In this document: one piece after another, positions 26,097-34,303 of the stretch
Layout of the letters: every line of letters begins with the position of its first letter
Numbering within the stretch: the first letter of the stretch is position 1
Assembly (NCBI RefSeq): GCF_006569185.2
Contig: NZ_VIGC02000038.1
Span: 1 to 50,668 of the forward strand
Direction: 5' to 3'
DNA length: 50,668 nt
DNA from: Litorilinea aerophila
GTDB lineage: Bacteria > Chloroflexota > Anaerolineae > Caldilineales > Caldilineaceae
Notes under the pieces: model-generated
Told to the model about the DNA's origin: nothing
Database searches by the model: none
What the model saw: the letters and a program-made list of their open reading frames with translations, nothing else
Made by a program: the position numbers and the translations under genes

Positions 26097-26866
26097 ACGT
26101 CTCTGCACCGCCTCAACAAACCCACCCCGACGTAGCTTCCCAGGCTACGGTCTCCCTGCGCCCGGTCCAGATGCGGGTCGGCGGCGGCGTGGCGGCCTAT
26201 TGGCGCAAGGTCTGGGCCATTGCCCACAAGGATCTGCGGGCAGAGGTGCGGGCCAAGGAGATCTTCAGCACCATGTCGGCCTTCAGTGTGCTGGCCGTGC
26301 TGGTGTTTGGCCTGGCCTTTGACCTGCGCGTGCCCCAAGCGGAGATGGTGGTGCCGGGCGTGTTGTGGGGTGTGCTCCTGTTCGGGGGGGTGCTGGGGTT
26401 GCATCGCAGCTTTGGCAGCGAGGTGGATCGGGGAAACCTGGCCGGGCTGCTGCTGGCGCCGGTGGATCGGAGCGCCATCTATTTCGGCAAGGTGCTGGCT
26501 CATCTGGCCTTTCTGCTGGCCACCGAGGGGATGCTCCTGCCGGTCATGCTGGTCATTTTCGACGTGAACCTGTTTCGGCCGGGCATCCTGGCCGGGCTGT
26601 TGCTGGGCACCCTGGGCTATGTGGCGGTGGGCACCCTCTTCGCCGCGCTGACGGCCAGCAGCCGTTCCCGGGAGACCATGCTGCCCATCTTGCTGCTGCC
26701 GGTGATGGTGCCGGTCTTTGTGGCCGGGGTGGGGTTGACCGTGGCCAGCCTGGATGGACGCAGTTTTGCCGACTATCGACATTGGTTGGCCATTCTGGCC
26801 ATCTACGATATGATATTTCTCACCCTCGCGTTTGTGGTCTTTGACCTGATCTGGGAGGATGCATAA
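26093..26866 (+). CDS. ccmB: Heme exporter permease CcmB
   Basis: The 257-residue membrane protein has six hydrophobic helices. AIAHKDLRAEVRAKEIF, then FGLAFDLRVP and HRSFGSEVDRGNLAGLLLAP, are characteristic of CcmB. It pairs with CcmA and CcmC. The N-terminus is about 40 residues longer than usual. The start overlaps the ccmA stop and the stop lies three bases before ccmC. Confidence 0.92.
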   Translation: MNVSAPPQQTHPDVASQATVSLRPVQMRVGGGVAAYWRKVWAIAHKDLRAEVRAKEIFSTMSAFSVLAVLVFGLAFDLRVPQAEMVVPGVLWGVLLFGGVLGLHRSFGSEVDRGNLAGLLLAPVDRSAIYFGKVLAHLAFLLATEGMLLPVMLVIFDVNLFRPGILAGLLLGTLGYVAVGTLFAALTASSRSRETMLPILLLPVMVPVFVAGVGLTVASLDGRSFADYRHWLAILAIYDMIFLTLAFVVFDLIWEDA

Positions 26867-26869
26867 CCT

Positions 26870-27618
<749 letters not shown>

Positions 27619-27622
<4 letters not shown>

Positions 27623-27771
27623 CCTACCTGGCGGCTGCCATGATCGGGGTCTGGCTGTTGGTCACCCTCTACCTGGTCTACGTGGGCCAGCGGCAACGGG
27701 CGTTGGAGGAAGAGCTACGCATGCTGGAGGAGCGCCTGGCCGAGGGACGACGAAACGCTCCCTCTGCCTGA
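27619..27771 (+). CDS. ccmD: CcmD-like small membrane protein
   Basis: A 50-residue protein with one N-terminal helix (YLAAAMIGVWLLVTLYLVY) followed by a charged coiled-coil tail (RQRALEEELRMLEERLAE). Size, topology and position directly after ccmC match CcmD, which stabilises the CcmABC-CcmE complex. Its ATG overlaps the ccmC stop codon. Confidence 0.8.
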
Positions 27772-27866
27772 GCCTGCCGGCGGATAGACGGCGTTGGAAG
27801 TCCCCTGGCCGTAGGGGGGCTTACGGCAGCGAAGCGGCAGGCGGGGTAGAGTGACGATGCAAGTAT

Positions 27867-27895
27867 CAGCCGGTGATTTCAATCATCGGTCCAAG
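27867..27895. repeat. 29-bp palindromic repeat, copy B
   Basis: CAGCCGGTGATTTCAATCATCGGTCCAAG differs from copy A (4438-4466) by a few bases, and the hairpin survives through a G-T pair. The loop TTCA is the reverse complement of TGAA in copy A. It lies in the gap between ccmD and the CcdA-like gene, about 70 bases before the latter. Confidence 0.7.
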
Positions 27896-27963
27896 TCCAA
27901 GGCTGTGGTTCTGTAGCGGAGCCAGGATAATGTGCGGCCTGGTGGTTGACAGAGGAGTATGGC

Positions 27964-28905
27964 ATGGCACAGATTGTAACGGGACAGGGTCGAAGCGCTG
28001 ACGTGGCCGTGGAGCCGGCCGGTGCCCGTCCTGTCGTGGGGGAAGGGCGTCGCCTGGTCGTCTTTTTCCACGCGGTGGCCTTTGTCCTGGGTTTTGGCGC
28101 GGTCTTCACTTTCCTGGGCTCGGCTGCGGGCCTGCTGGGCTACGGCCTGGAGCCCTACATGCCCGGGATTGCCCGGCTGGGCGCGATTTTGCTGATGTTG
28201 TTCGGCCTGACCACCATCGGCTTTGTCGGCTGGCTGAGTCGCTTTATCCGACAGCGGGTGGATCTGGACCAAAATCCGGCCGCCGCCGCCCTGGTCAGCC
28301 TGCTGGATGGCCTGAACACCCTGCTCTACAACGAGCGGCGCATTGCCGGCATGCACCAGGTGAACCCCCGCTGGGGCTATGCCAGTAGCCTGCTCCTGGG
28401 GGTGACCTTCAGCGCTGGCTGGGTGCCCTGCATCGGCCCTATCCTGGCCGGCATTCTGTTCCTGGCCGGGGACAGCGCCACGGTGGGGCAGGGGGCGCTG
28501 CTCCTGGCCGTCTACAGCCTGGGGTTGGGCATCCCCTTTCTGGTGACGGGGGCCGCCTTCAGTTCGGCCACCCGGCTGCTGCGGCGCATCAACCGCCATG
28601 CCAACGTGGTGAGTATTGCCAGTGGTCTCTTCCTCTTCTACGTGGCCTATTTGCTGTGGACCGACAGCCTGGTGCTGTTGACCACCCGCTTCACCTTCCT
28701 CAACGACTGGGTCTTCTCCCTGGAGGAACAGGTCTCGGCCCTTTCCGGCGTGGGCGGCAACATCATCGGGGCCAGCCTCTCGGTGGGTGTTCCCCTGGCC
28801 TTCGTGGCCGGCATCATCAGCTTCCTGAGCCCGTGCGTGTTGCCCCTGGTGCCGGCCTACATCGGCTACCTGAGCGGCGCCGCGGTGGGCGGCTCCCGCT
28901 CCTAA
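27964..28905 (+). CDS. CcdA/DsbD-type thiol transporter, apparently circularly permuted
   Basis: A 313-residue membrane protein that should carry electrons from cytoplasmic thioredoxin across the membrane for cytochrome c maturation. The two redox cysteines are present, but in reversed order. Cys156 in SAGWVPCIGPILAG is normally in helix 4. Cys291 in FLSPCVLPLVPAYIGYLSG is normally in helix 1 at the N-terminus. The first helix here (VFFHAVAFVLGFGAVFTFLG) matches the usual helix 2. Helices thus run 2-3-4-5-6-1. GAGGAG precedes the ATG. It sits after ccmABCD and before a glutaredoxin-like gene, so the context fits CcdA. Confidence 0.85.
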   Translation: MAQIVTGQGRSADVAVEPAGARPVVGEGRRLVVFFHAVAFVLGFGAVFTFLGSAAGLLGYGLEPYMPGIARLGAILLMLFGLTTIGFVGWLSRFIRQRVDLDQNPAAAALVSLLDGLNTLLYNERRIAGMHQVNPRWGYASSLLLGVTFSAGWVPCIGPILAGILFLAGDSATVGQGALLLAVYSLGLGIPFLVTGAAFSSATRLLRRINRHANVVSIASGLFLFYVAYLLWTDSLVLLTTRFTFLNDWVFSLEEQVSALSGVGGNIIGASLSVGVPLAFVAGIISFLSPCVLPLVPAYIGYLSGAAVGGSRS

Positions 28906-28984
28906 TCCGGTCTGGGGAAAAGTATCTCCTCAATGCCTGATGGCCCAGGACCATCTCGTATCGGGGGAGGCTTCACTCACAGCT

Positions 28985-29242
28985 ATGCAAGTGTTCGTGT
29001 ACAGCAAGCCGGACTGCCACCTCTGTGACGAGCTGAAGGCGGAGTTGGCAGTGCTGCAGGCGGAGGTAGACTTTACGTGGGTGGAGCGCAACATCCTGGA
29101 GGATCCAGCGCTCTACGAGCGCTTCCGCTATCTGATCCCCGTGCTGGAAATCCCCAACGGTCCCCTCCTTTACCCGCCCCACGATCGTGGACAGCTTCGG
29201 GAGGCGCTGCTGGCCGCGCAGGAAAGTGGGAATACACGGTGA
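28985..29242 (+). CDS. Glutaredoxin-like thiol-disulfide protein
   Basis: The small thioredoxin-fold protein of about 85 residues starts MQVFVYSKPDCHLCDELK, with the redox motif CHLC and a later cis-proline in LIPVLEI. It matches glutaredoxin-like (DUF836) proteins. The start is uncertain: a GGGGGAGG lies 15 bases upstream, and another in-frame ATG exists 45 bases earlier. Its stop overlaps the GTG of the next gene. It may be a thiol partner for the adjacent CcdA-like protein. Confidence 0.78.
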   Translation: MQVFVYSKPDCHLCDELKAELAVLQAEVDFTWVERNILEDPALYERFRYLIPVLEIPNGPLLYPPHDRGQLREALLAAQESGNTR

Positions 29243-29901
29243 CCCTTCAGGACGAGTCCCCCAAGCAGGCGGTGGCAGTGGCCCGGGAATCCCGGGTCGT
29301 CGCCACTGTGGAATGGCTGGTGGCGGCCATCGCCCGCCACTGGCTGGCCCTCTTCAACATGGCCTGGGGATTGTACCTGGGGCTGGCGCTGCTGGCGCCG
29401 GTGTTGATGCACCTGGGCCTGGTGGGGCCGGCCCAGATCCTCTACAGCCTCTACTCCTTCGTCTGCCACCAGTTGCCCGACCACAGCTACTTCCTGTTCG
29501 GCGCCCATCCCACGCCCCTGCAGCCCGAGCTCCAGGCTGGCGGCATGGCGCCGGGCCTGAGCCTGTGGGAACAGCGTCGCTTCGTGGGCAACCCGGCGCT
29601 TGGCTATAAAGTGGCCATCTGTGAACGGGACGTGGCCATTTACGGGTCCATCTGGCTGGCCGGCCTGCTCTTTGTCCTGCTGCGCCGCCGGCTGGCGCCG
29701 TTGCCCTGGCGAGTGTACCTCCTGTTGATTATCCCCATGGCCATCGACGGCCTGACCCAACTGGTTGGCCTGCGGGAGAGCAACTGGTGGCTGCGCACGG
29801 TGACGGGTGCCCTCTTCGGGGTGGCTACCGTGTGGCTGGCCTACCCGTACGTGGAGGAGGCCATGGCAGGGGTGGAGGAGCGCTCCGTTGACGCCGGGTG
29901 A
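29239..29901 (+). CDS. DUF2085 membrane protein
   Basis: The 220-residue membrane protein has about five helices. FVCHQLPDHSYFLFG, then GYKVAICERDVAIYG and PMAIDGLTQLVGLRESNWWLR, are the DUF2085 signatures, with two conserved cysteines. The function is unknown. It starts at GTG overlapping the glutaredoxin-like stop (GTGA), so it is the last gene of the ccm/CcdA run. It ends only 11 bases from the convergent CcdA-like gene of the metal island. Confidence 0.85.
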   Translation: MTLQDESPKQAVAVARESRVVATVEWLVAAIARHWLALFNMAWGLYLGLALLAPVLMHLGLVGPAQILYSLYSFVCHQLPDHSYFLFGAHPTPLQPELQAGGMAPGLSLWEQRRFVGNPALGYKVAICERDVAIYGSIWLAGLLFVLLRRRLAPLPWRVYLLLIIPMAIDGLTQLVGLRESNWWLRTVTGALFGVATVWLAYPYVEEAMAGVEERSVDAG

Positions 29902-29911
29902 ACGAAGTCTT

Positions 29912-30877
29912 TTACACCCATGCACCCAGCAGTCCCCCCAACGTCAACCAATAGTAGACGATGAACGTCCCGGCCAGGACCAACAGCAGCGCGCTCACAG
30001 GCTGAAGATACGGTAGGGCGTTGCGCACATACCGCACCATGGCGCCTTCGAACAGGGCCATGCTGGTAGTCAACAGGAAGAGCACCCACCCCATTCCCAG
30101 TCCGTACAGAATGAACTGAAGAAAGGCGCCGGCCAGGCCGCTCACCGCGACGGTGGTGCCCACCACCACCAGAAAGACGGGCAGGGTACAGCTCAGGGAG
30201 GCCAGGCCATAGCTCAGCCCAAAGAGGAAGTAGCCTTTCACGCTCTTCTGTCGGGTATAGCCGACCCGGGCGGCAAGCTGGTCGCCCACGCCGGTATGCA
30301 GGCCGCCACCACCGAACACCCAGGCGCCGACCAGGATCAGCAGCAGACCGATCAGGAGGCCGATCCAGGGGAAGATGCCGATTAAAACGCGTGCACCGGC
30401 ACTGATGAGCAGGCCAACGGCGCCGAACAACAACACGAAACCGAAGGTGACCGCCAGGCTCACCAACAACGCCTGGTACAGGCGCCGGTCCATGTAACCG
30501 GTGCCCACGTGCCCGTCGCCGCTGCCCAGGAAGAGCCCGATGTAGGCAGGCAACATGGCGAAGCCGCAGGGGTTGACCGCCGCCACCATACCGGCGCCGA
30601 AGGCATAGCCCAGGGGAAGCAGATCGCCCAGCCGCCCCAACAGCGAGGTGGAAGCCGCGGAGAGTCTCTCCACACCACCGGTGAGGGTCGAAAGATTGGG
30701 GCCAGTGGCCAGGCTGGCGGCGACGGCCACGGCCAGTGCGATGAATGCCAGGCCCCCGGAGAGCAGCCAGCTTCGCCGCTCTCCCATCGTCCTGTCCGCC
30801 GGGGACGGTTGGAGCGGTATGGTCTCATTCGCCCCAGGCAGGTCTCTGCCCGGCGCCATCCTCTGTGGGTGTTTCAT
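29912..30877 (-). CDS. CcdA/DsbD-like membrane protein of the metal island
   Basis: The 321-residue protein has an N-terminal helix plus the six-helix DsbD-type core. Redox cysteines are in MVAAVNPCGFAMLPAYIG (Cys104) and YGLASLSCTLPVFLV (Cys230), in the normal helix 1 then helix 4 order. Proteins of this kind occur in mercury and other metal resistance loci as well as in cytochrome maturation. GGAGG lies about nine bases before the ATG. It is the third gene of the leftward csoR - MerE-like - CcdA-like run. Confidence 0.82.
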   Translation of the reverse strand: MKHPQRMAPGRDLPGANETIPLQPSPADRTMGERRSWLLSGGLAFIALAVAVAASLATGPNLSTLTGGVERLSAASTSLLGRLGDLLPLGYAFGAGMVAAVNPCGFAMLPAYIGLFLGSGDGHVGTGYMDRRLYQALLVSLAVTFGFVLLFGAVGLLISAGARVLIGIFPWIGLLIGLLLILVGAWVFGGGGLHTGVGDQLAARVGYTRQKSVKGYFLFGLSYGLASLSCTLPVFLVVVGTTVAVSGLAGAFLQFILYGLGMGWVLFLLTTSMALFEGAMVRYVRNALPYLQPVSALLLVLAGTFIVYYWLTLGGLLGAWV

Positions 30878-30961
30878 CGATGTGAATTCCTCCAGGGTCA
30901 TTCCATTTCAATGATGGTGGCTGTCCCGCCTGATTTGTCCCGTCTGATTGGGAGAAGTCGG

Positions 30962-31369
30962 TCAGCGGGGGGGCGTCTTTTGACCTTCTGCGGGAGGGGT
31001 GCTCACCCTCTTTTGGATGTGCCCATTGGTTGTGGGCCCCCCAGTACCCGCACCCGCTCCGCTCATCCTCTTTTGGATATGTCCATTGCTTGTGGGCGTC
31101 GCCTTCCTGCGATGGGCAGACGAGGGCGGAGCCGGCAACTGGCACTGGGCTGATTGCTCGCCTTGGCCCAGCCAATTGACAGCCAGCAGCAGGCCGCCTA
31201 GAAACAGGACGAACGAGGCCATCCAGATCAGCCACTGGTTGCTGGCCAGCCAGAGGCCCAGGGCCGTGCCACTGGTCAACGCCAGCAGCAGAGGGATCGT
31301 CAAGGGCAGATGACAGGGGCAGGCGATCAGGGCGATGACACTCGCCGCTACTCCCTTAATCGTTTGCAT
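30962..31369 (-). CDS. MerE-like small metal transporter with repeated tail
   Basis: A 135-residue protein. The N-terminal half has two helices and the motif IACPCHLPLTIPLLLA, matching the CPCHLP of MerE, which carries Hg(II) or methylmercury across the membrane. The C-terminal 60 residues are low complexity with two copies of NGHIQKR, encoded by a 37-bp direct repeat. AGGAG precedes the ATG. It lies between csoR and the CcdA-like gene. The substrate could be mercury or another soft metal; copper is possible given the CsoR-type regulator. Confidence 0.72.
   Translation of the reverse strand: MQTIKGVAASVIALIACPCHLPLTIPLLLALTSGTALGLWLASNQWLIWMASFVLFLGGLLLAVNWLGQGEQSAQCQLPAPPSSAHRRKATPTSNGHIQKRMSGAGAGTGGPTTNGHIQKRVSTPPAEGQKTPPR
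31001..31097. repeat. 37-bp direct repeat inside the MerE-like gene
   Basis: The sequences at 31001-31037 and 31061-31097 are 60 bases apart and share the core CTCTTTTGGAT with five mismatches in all. The spacing is a multiple of three, so both encode NGHIQKR on the minus strand. Confidence 0.85.
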
Positions 31370-31394
31370 GGGTCTTCTCCTGGAATAGAGATGT

Positions 31395-31721
31395 CTACAC
31401 TTTTTTCAACACCAGGGCCAGGGCACGCTTCAGACGATCCAAGGCTTCTACGTCCCCGGCGGAGACGCATTCGCTGACGCAGGTCTCCATGTGCCCTTCC
31501 AACAGCTTGACCGTTACCTGGTTAATGGCCGCTTTAATGGCCGCGAGCTGGATCAGGATATCCTCACAGCTTTCCTGGTTGTCCAGCATCCGGCTCACGC
31601 CGCGTACATGTCCTTGAATGCGGTTGAGGCGATGCTGCAAATTCCGCACCAGTTCTGGATCCAGGTATTTTTCAGGTGAAGGAGCCCCCGTCGGGGCGCC
31701 GACTTCGTCCAGTTGGGCCAT
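31395..31721 (-). CDS. csoR: CsoR-family metal-sensing repressor
   Basis: The 108-residue all-alpha DNA-binding repressor belongs to the CsoR/RcnR/FrmR family. The core is LQHRLNRIQGHVRGVSRMLD. Metal ligands Cys52, His77 and Cys81 (SCEDIL and EGHMETC) match the C-H-C set of copper CsoR at exact spacing. An additional Cys85 follows. GGGAGG precedes the ATG. It is the first gene of the leftward run. A C-rich/G-rich palindrome of the CsoR operator type lies upstream, between it and the rightward genes, so it likely controls both directions. Confidence 0.9.
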   Translation of the reverse strand: MAQLDEVGAPTGAPSPEKYLDPELVRNLQHRLNRIQGHVRGVSRMLDNQESCEDILIQLAAIKAAINQVTVKLLEGHMETCVSECVSAGDVEALDRLKRALALVLKKV

Positions 31722-31835
31722 TACAGTTTTCCTCCCATGTGGGTTCAGGTTGGCATTATCGGGTTGTTGTCACACGCGAGGCGCAGTGGATAAACGGCTA
31801 AGATGTCAGGATTGAACACCCAAATCATCCCAGGT

Positions 31836-31856
31836 ATATCCCCCCGGGGGGGATAT
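31836..31856. promoter_or_regulatory. CsoR-type operator between the divergent metal genes
   Basis: ATATCCCCCC faces GGGGGGGATAT, a near-perfect palindrome of the AT-rich-end, C/G-run-centre type bound by CsoR-family repressors. A consensus TATAAT lies 16 bases downstream (31872-31877) pointing toward the flavoprotein gene, so repressor binding would cover its -35 region. The rest of the 451-base gap (31722-32172) holds a second candidate promoter and no gene. Confidence 0.75.
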
Positions 31857-32023
31857 GCTGTTGAACTACTTTATAATTTTCCAACCAACATGTCAAGCAT
31901 CAATTCTTCGTATCCTTCTTCGCAACTGTTCATCCCCCTGGCCCCATCCCCCCGTCGGGGAGGGGAGTGAATGGTTACAATGCTTCAATCTCCCCCAAAG
32001 ACGGAAAGGATAAAAATTCAGGG

Positions 32024-32055
32024 TTGACCTTCAAGCATGGTACAGGGTGTACAGT
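32024..32055 (+). promoter_or_regulatory. Candidate long-spacer promoter upstream of the flavoprotein
   Basis: TTGACC and TACAGT are separated by 20 bases, longer than normal, with a GTACA-GGG-TGTAC dyad within and just past the spacer. Such geometry is typical of MerR-family activated promoters. No merR gene is in the window, so this remains tentative. Confidence 0.35.
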
Positions 32056-32172
32056 AGGGTACGGAGTGTATGGGGGGCTGCGGGATGCAAGTCAATTGCA
32101 AAAGGTGCAGACTGTTCGTTTTTACGTTTTAACGATATTTCAACGGCACAGACAGGAAAGGGCCATTGGCAG

Positions 32173-33555
32173 ATGACGACGAAGCACTACGACTACGACA
32201 TTTTGGTGATCGGCGCGGGCCAGGGTGGTTTGCCTGCAGCCCACATGGCGGCCAACCTGGGGGCCCGGGTGGCGCTGATTGAGGAACGGGAGGTGGGCGG
32301 CACCTGAGTCAATGAAGGCTGCATCCCCACCAAGACGCTGATCTGGTCGGCGGAGGTGATGCACCTGGTCGCCCGGCGGGCGGCCGAATTCGGGGTGGAG
32401 ATCGACGGCACGGTGCGCTTCAACCTGCGCCGGGCTGTCCAACGTAAGGATACCATCGTCCAGGGGATTCTGGACGGCATCTATCGAGGGCTCCAGGGAC
32501 GGGAGGCCATTACCTTCCTGCGGGGCCAGGCCCGTTTCCTCAATGACCACGAGGTCGACACAGGCGACCGCCGGCTCAGCTTCGCCAGGGCCATCATCGC
32601 CACGGGCGCCCGCAATGCGGTTCCCCCCATCCAGGGGCTGGCCGATGTGGACTACCTGACCAACCGCAGCGCGCTCCAGCTCCATGAGCTTCCCAATCAC
32701 CTGATGGTGGTGGGCGGCGGCTACGTGGGCATCGAGTTTGCCCAGATGTACGCCCGTTTCGGGAGCCGGGTCACCCTGTTGGGGCGCAACCGCCAGCTTG
32801 CCCCGGGCGAGGAGCCGGAACTGGCCCAGCTGCTGGCCGAGTACCTGCGGGAAGAGGGCGTCGACGTTCACACCGATGCGCCTGTGTTGCGGGTCCGCCA
32901 GGAGGGGAACGAGAAGGTGGTCACCGCCCGAATCGAGGGCCAGGAGCGGGACTTCCGGGGCGATGCCCTCCTCATCGCCACCGGGCGGGTCGGCAACACC
33001 GATGGCCTGCACCTGGATGCCGCCGGCGTAACCCGAGATGCAAAGACGGGCTTCATTTCGGTGGATGAGCAGCTTCGGACCTCCCAACCCCACATCTGGG
33101 CCATCGGCGACGTCAAGGGGGGCTGGATGTTCACCCATGTGGCCACTTACGACGGCCCCATCGCGGCCCTGAATGCGGTGAAGGAACTGGGCCGGACGGT
33201 GGATTACCGGGTGGTACCCCGGGCCATTTTCAGCTCCCCCACCCTGGCCGCGGTGGGGCTCACCGAAGAGGAAGCCCGGACCCAGGGCTACGAGGTGAAG
33301 GTGGGCTCGGTTCCCGCGGTGGGCGGCCGGGCCACCGCCATGGGGGATACCCGAGGCCGGCTGAAAGCCATCGTCAAGGCGGACGATGGCCAGATCCTGG
33401 GCTTCCACATCCTGGCGCCCCACGGCGACGACCTGCTCCACGAAGCGGTGGCCGCCATGTACGACCATGGCACCATCGACCGCATCGCTCGTTCCATCCA
33501 CGTCCACCCCACCCTGAGCGAGCTGGTGAAGGCTGCCGCTCGTGCGGCCAGATAG
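32173..33555 (+). CDS. MerA/dihydrolipoamide dehydrogenase-like flavoprotein, candidate selenoprotein (in-frame TGA = Sec45)
   Basis: A 460-residue FAD- and NAD(P)H-dependent disulfide oxidoreductase if the TGA at 32305-32307 is read through. The N-terminal FAD motif is ILVIGAGQGGLPAA. The redox motif reads GGT-TGA-VNEGCIPTK, where relatives have GGTCVNxGC(I/V)P, so the TGA falls exactly on the first (interchange) cysteine and Cys50 is kept. NAD(P)-binding VVGGGYVGIEFAQ, the second FAD motif AIGDVKGG and C-terminal HVHPTLSE (the His-Glu pair) are intact. The C-terminal Cys pair of classical MerA is absent. The frame is clean on both sides of the TGA. A SECIS-like hairpin follows. Neighbours suggest metal or thiol detoxification. 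A pseudogene or base-call error is the alternative. Confidence 0.85.
32320..32363 (+). promoter_or_regulatory. SECIS-like hairpin after the in-frame TGA
   Basis: Starting 12 bases after the TGA, TGCATC pairs with GATGCA (32358-32363). Above it, ACCA-A-GA (32329-32335) pairs with TCTGGT (32342-32347) with one bulged A, closing a six-base loop CGCTGA. The loop begins 28 bases after the TGA and has G at its second position, within the rules remembered for bacterial selenocysteine insertion elements. Folding was done by eye. Confidence 0.5.
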
Positions 33556-33671
33556 CAGTGGGCCCGGTTTCCATACCGGACAGGCGGTCACCGGGAGGAA
33601 CCGGCTGCCTCTTGATAAGACAAATAAGACACGCGGTATTCGCTCGTTCTGCCAGCGGAGGTTTGTGAACC

Positions 33672-34223
33672 ATGTCCACCATCCGGCCACATCGGCCCGT
33701 GCTGCCTGCGACCTGGGTGTGGGGGCAACGAGCAGCTCTACTGGTTGCCCTGTTGGTGCTTTTGTTCGTGGCTTGGCTTGTCTATCAGAGCAGTGCCCTG
33801 GGGCCAACCTCGAGAAGGGCGGTCGCAAAGCTGCCCGCACAGGTGGAAGATCAGGTGGAAGATGCACCCGCCGCGCAGCAGTTGGCAGCGGTTCCTGCCC
33901 AGGGCTACATAGGCAACGGGGACAGGGTAGAGGCCACAACACAGCGGGCACAGAAACAGAGTGGCGCCCACGATTCGGAAAATGCCGCTTCGGGTGGGGT
34001 TCTGGTGATCTTTCGACTTCAGCCCCTGGCTGCGCCTTGCTGCCCTGCCCCTACGCCTGACCAGGCGGTTCAGGCGGCGCAGGCGGTGCCCGGGGTCCTG
34101 GCGGCGGAGATAAACGCCGATGGTCAGTTGCTGGTGCACTATGATCCGGCGGTGGCTGATCCCGACGCCATAGCGGCGGCCATCAACCGGGCCTCCTTTA
34201 TCGCGGAAATGGTGGATGATTAA
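33672..34223 (+). CDS. Membrane-anchored HMA-like protein with vicinal cysteines
   Basis: The 183-residue protein has one N-terminal helix (LLVALLVLLFVAWLVY), a hydrophilic linker and a C-terminal ferredoxin-like domain (about residues 112-180). That domain resembles heavy-metal-associated domains: AVPGVLAAEINADGQLLVHYDP is the usual second half. The CxxC metal site is replaced by APCCPAP, a vicinal cysteine pair. It may capture soft metal outside the membrane and hand it on, as MerP does. GGAGG lies ten bases before the ATG. It sits between the flavoprotein and the TlpA-like gene. Confidence 0.7.
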   Translation: MSTIRPHRPVLPATWVWGQRAALLVALLVLLFVAWLVYQSSALGPTSRRAVAKLPAQVEDQVEDAPAAQQLAAVPAQGYIGNGDRVEATTQRAQKQSGAHDSENAASGGVLVIFRLQPLAAPCCPAPTPDQAVQAAQAVPGVLAAEINADGQLLVHYDPAVADPDAIAAAINRASFIAEMVDD

Positions 34224-34303
34224 AGGATTGATTCCATTCGTGGGCGGTGACCGGGATGGAAAGCGGATTCGCGGTGTCAGCCAGTGATGGAGGAACGGCC
34301 AGC

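Noticed and set aside
32173-33555. Flavoprotein treated as a simple pseudogene, with a 399-residue remnant starting at ATG 32356
   Set aside because: A restart there would lack the FAD-binding domain and the redox motif. The upstream 44 codons are perfectly conserved in style and the only interruption is a TGA at the catalytic cysteine, which fits recoding better than decay.
32173-33555. Classical mercuric reductase merA
   Set aside because: There is no N-terminal HMA domain and no C-terminal vicinal cysteine pair, and the His-Glu pair of dihydrolipoamide dehydrogenase is present. A MerA/Lpd-like label is safer.
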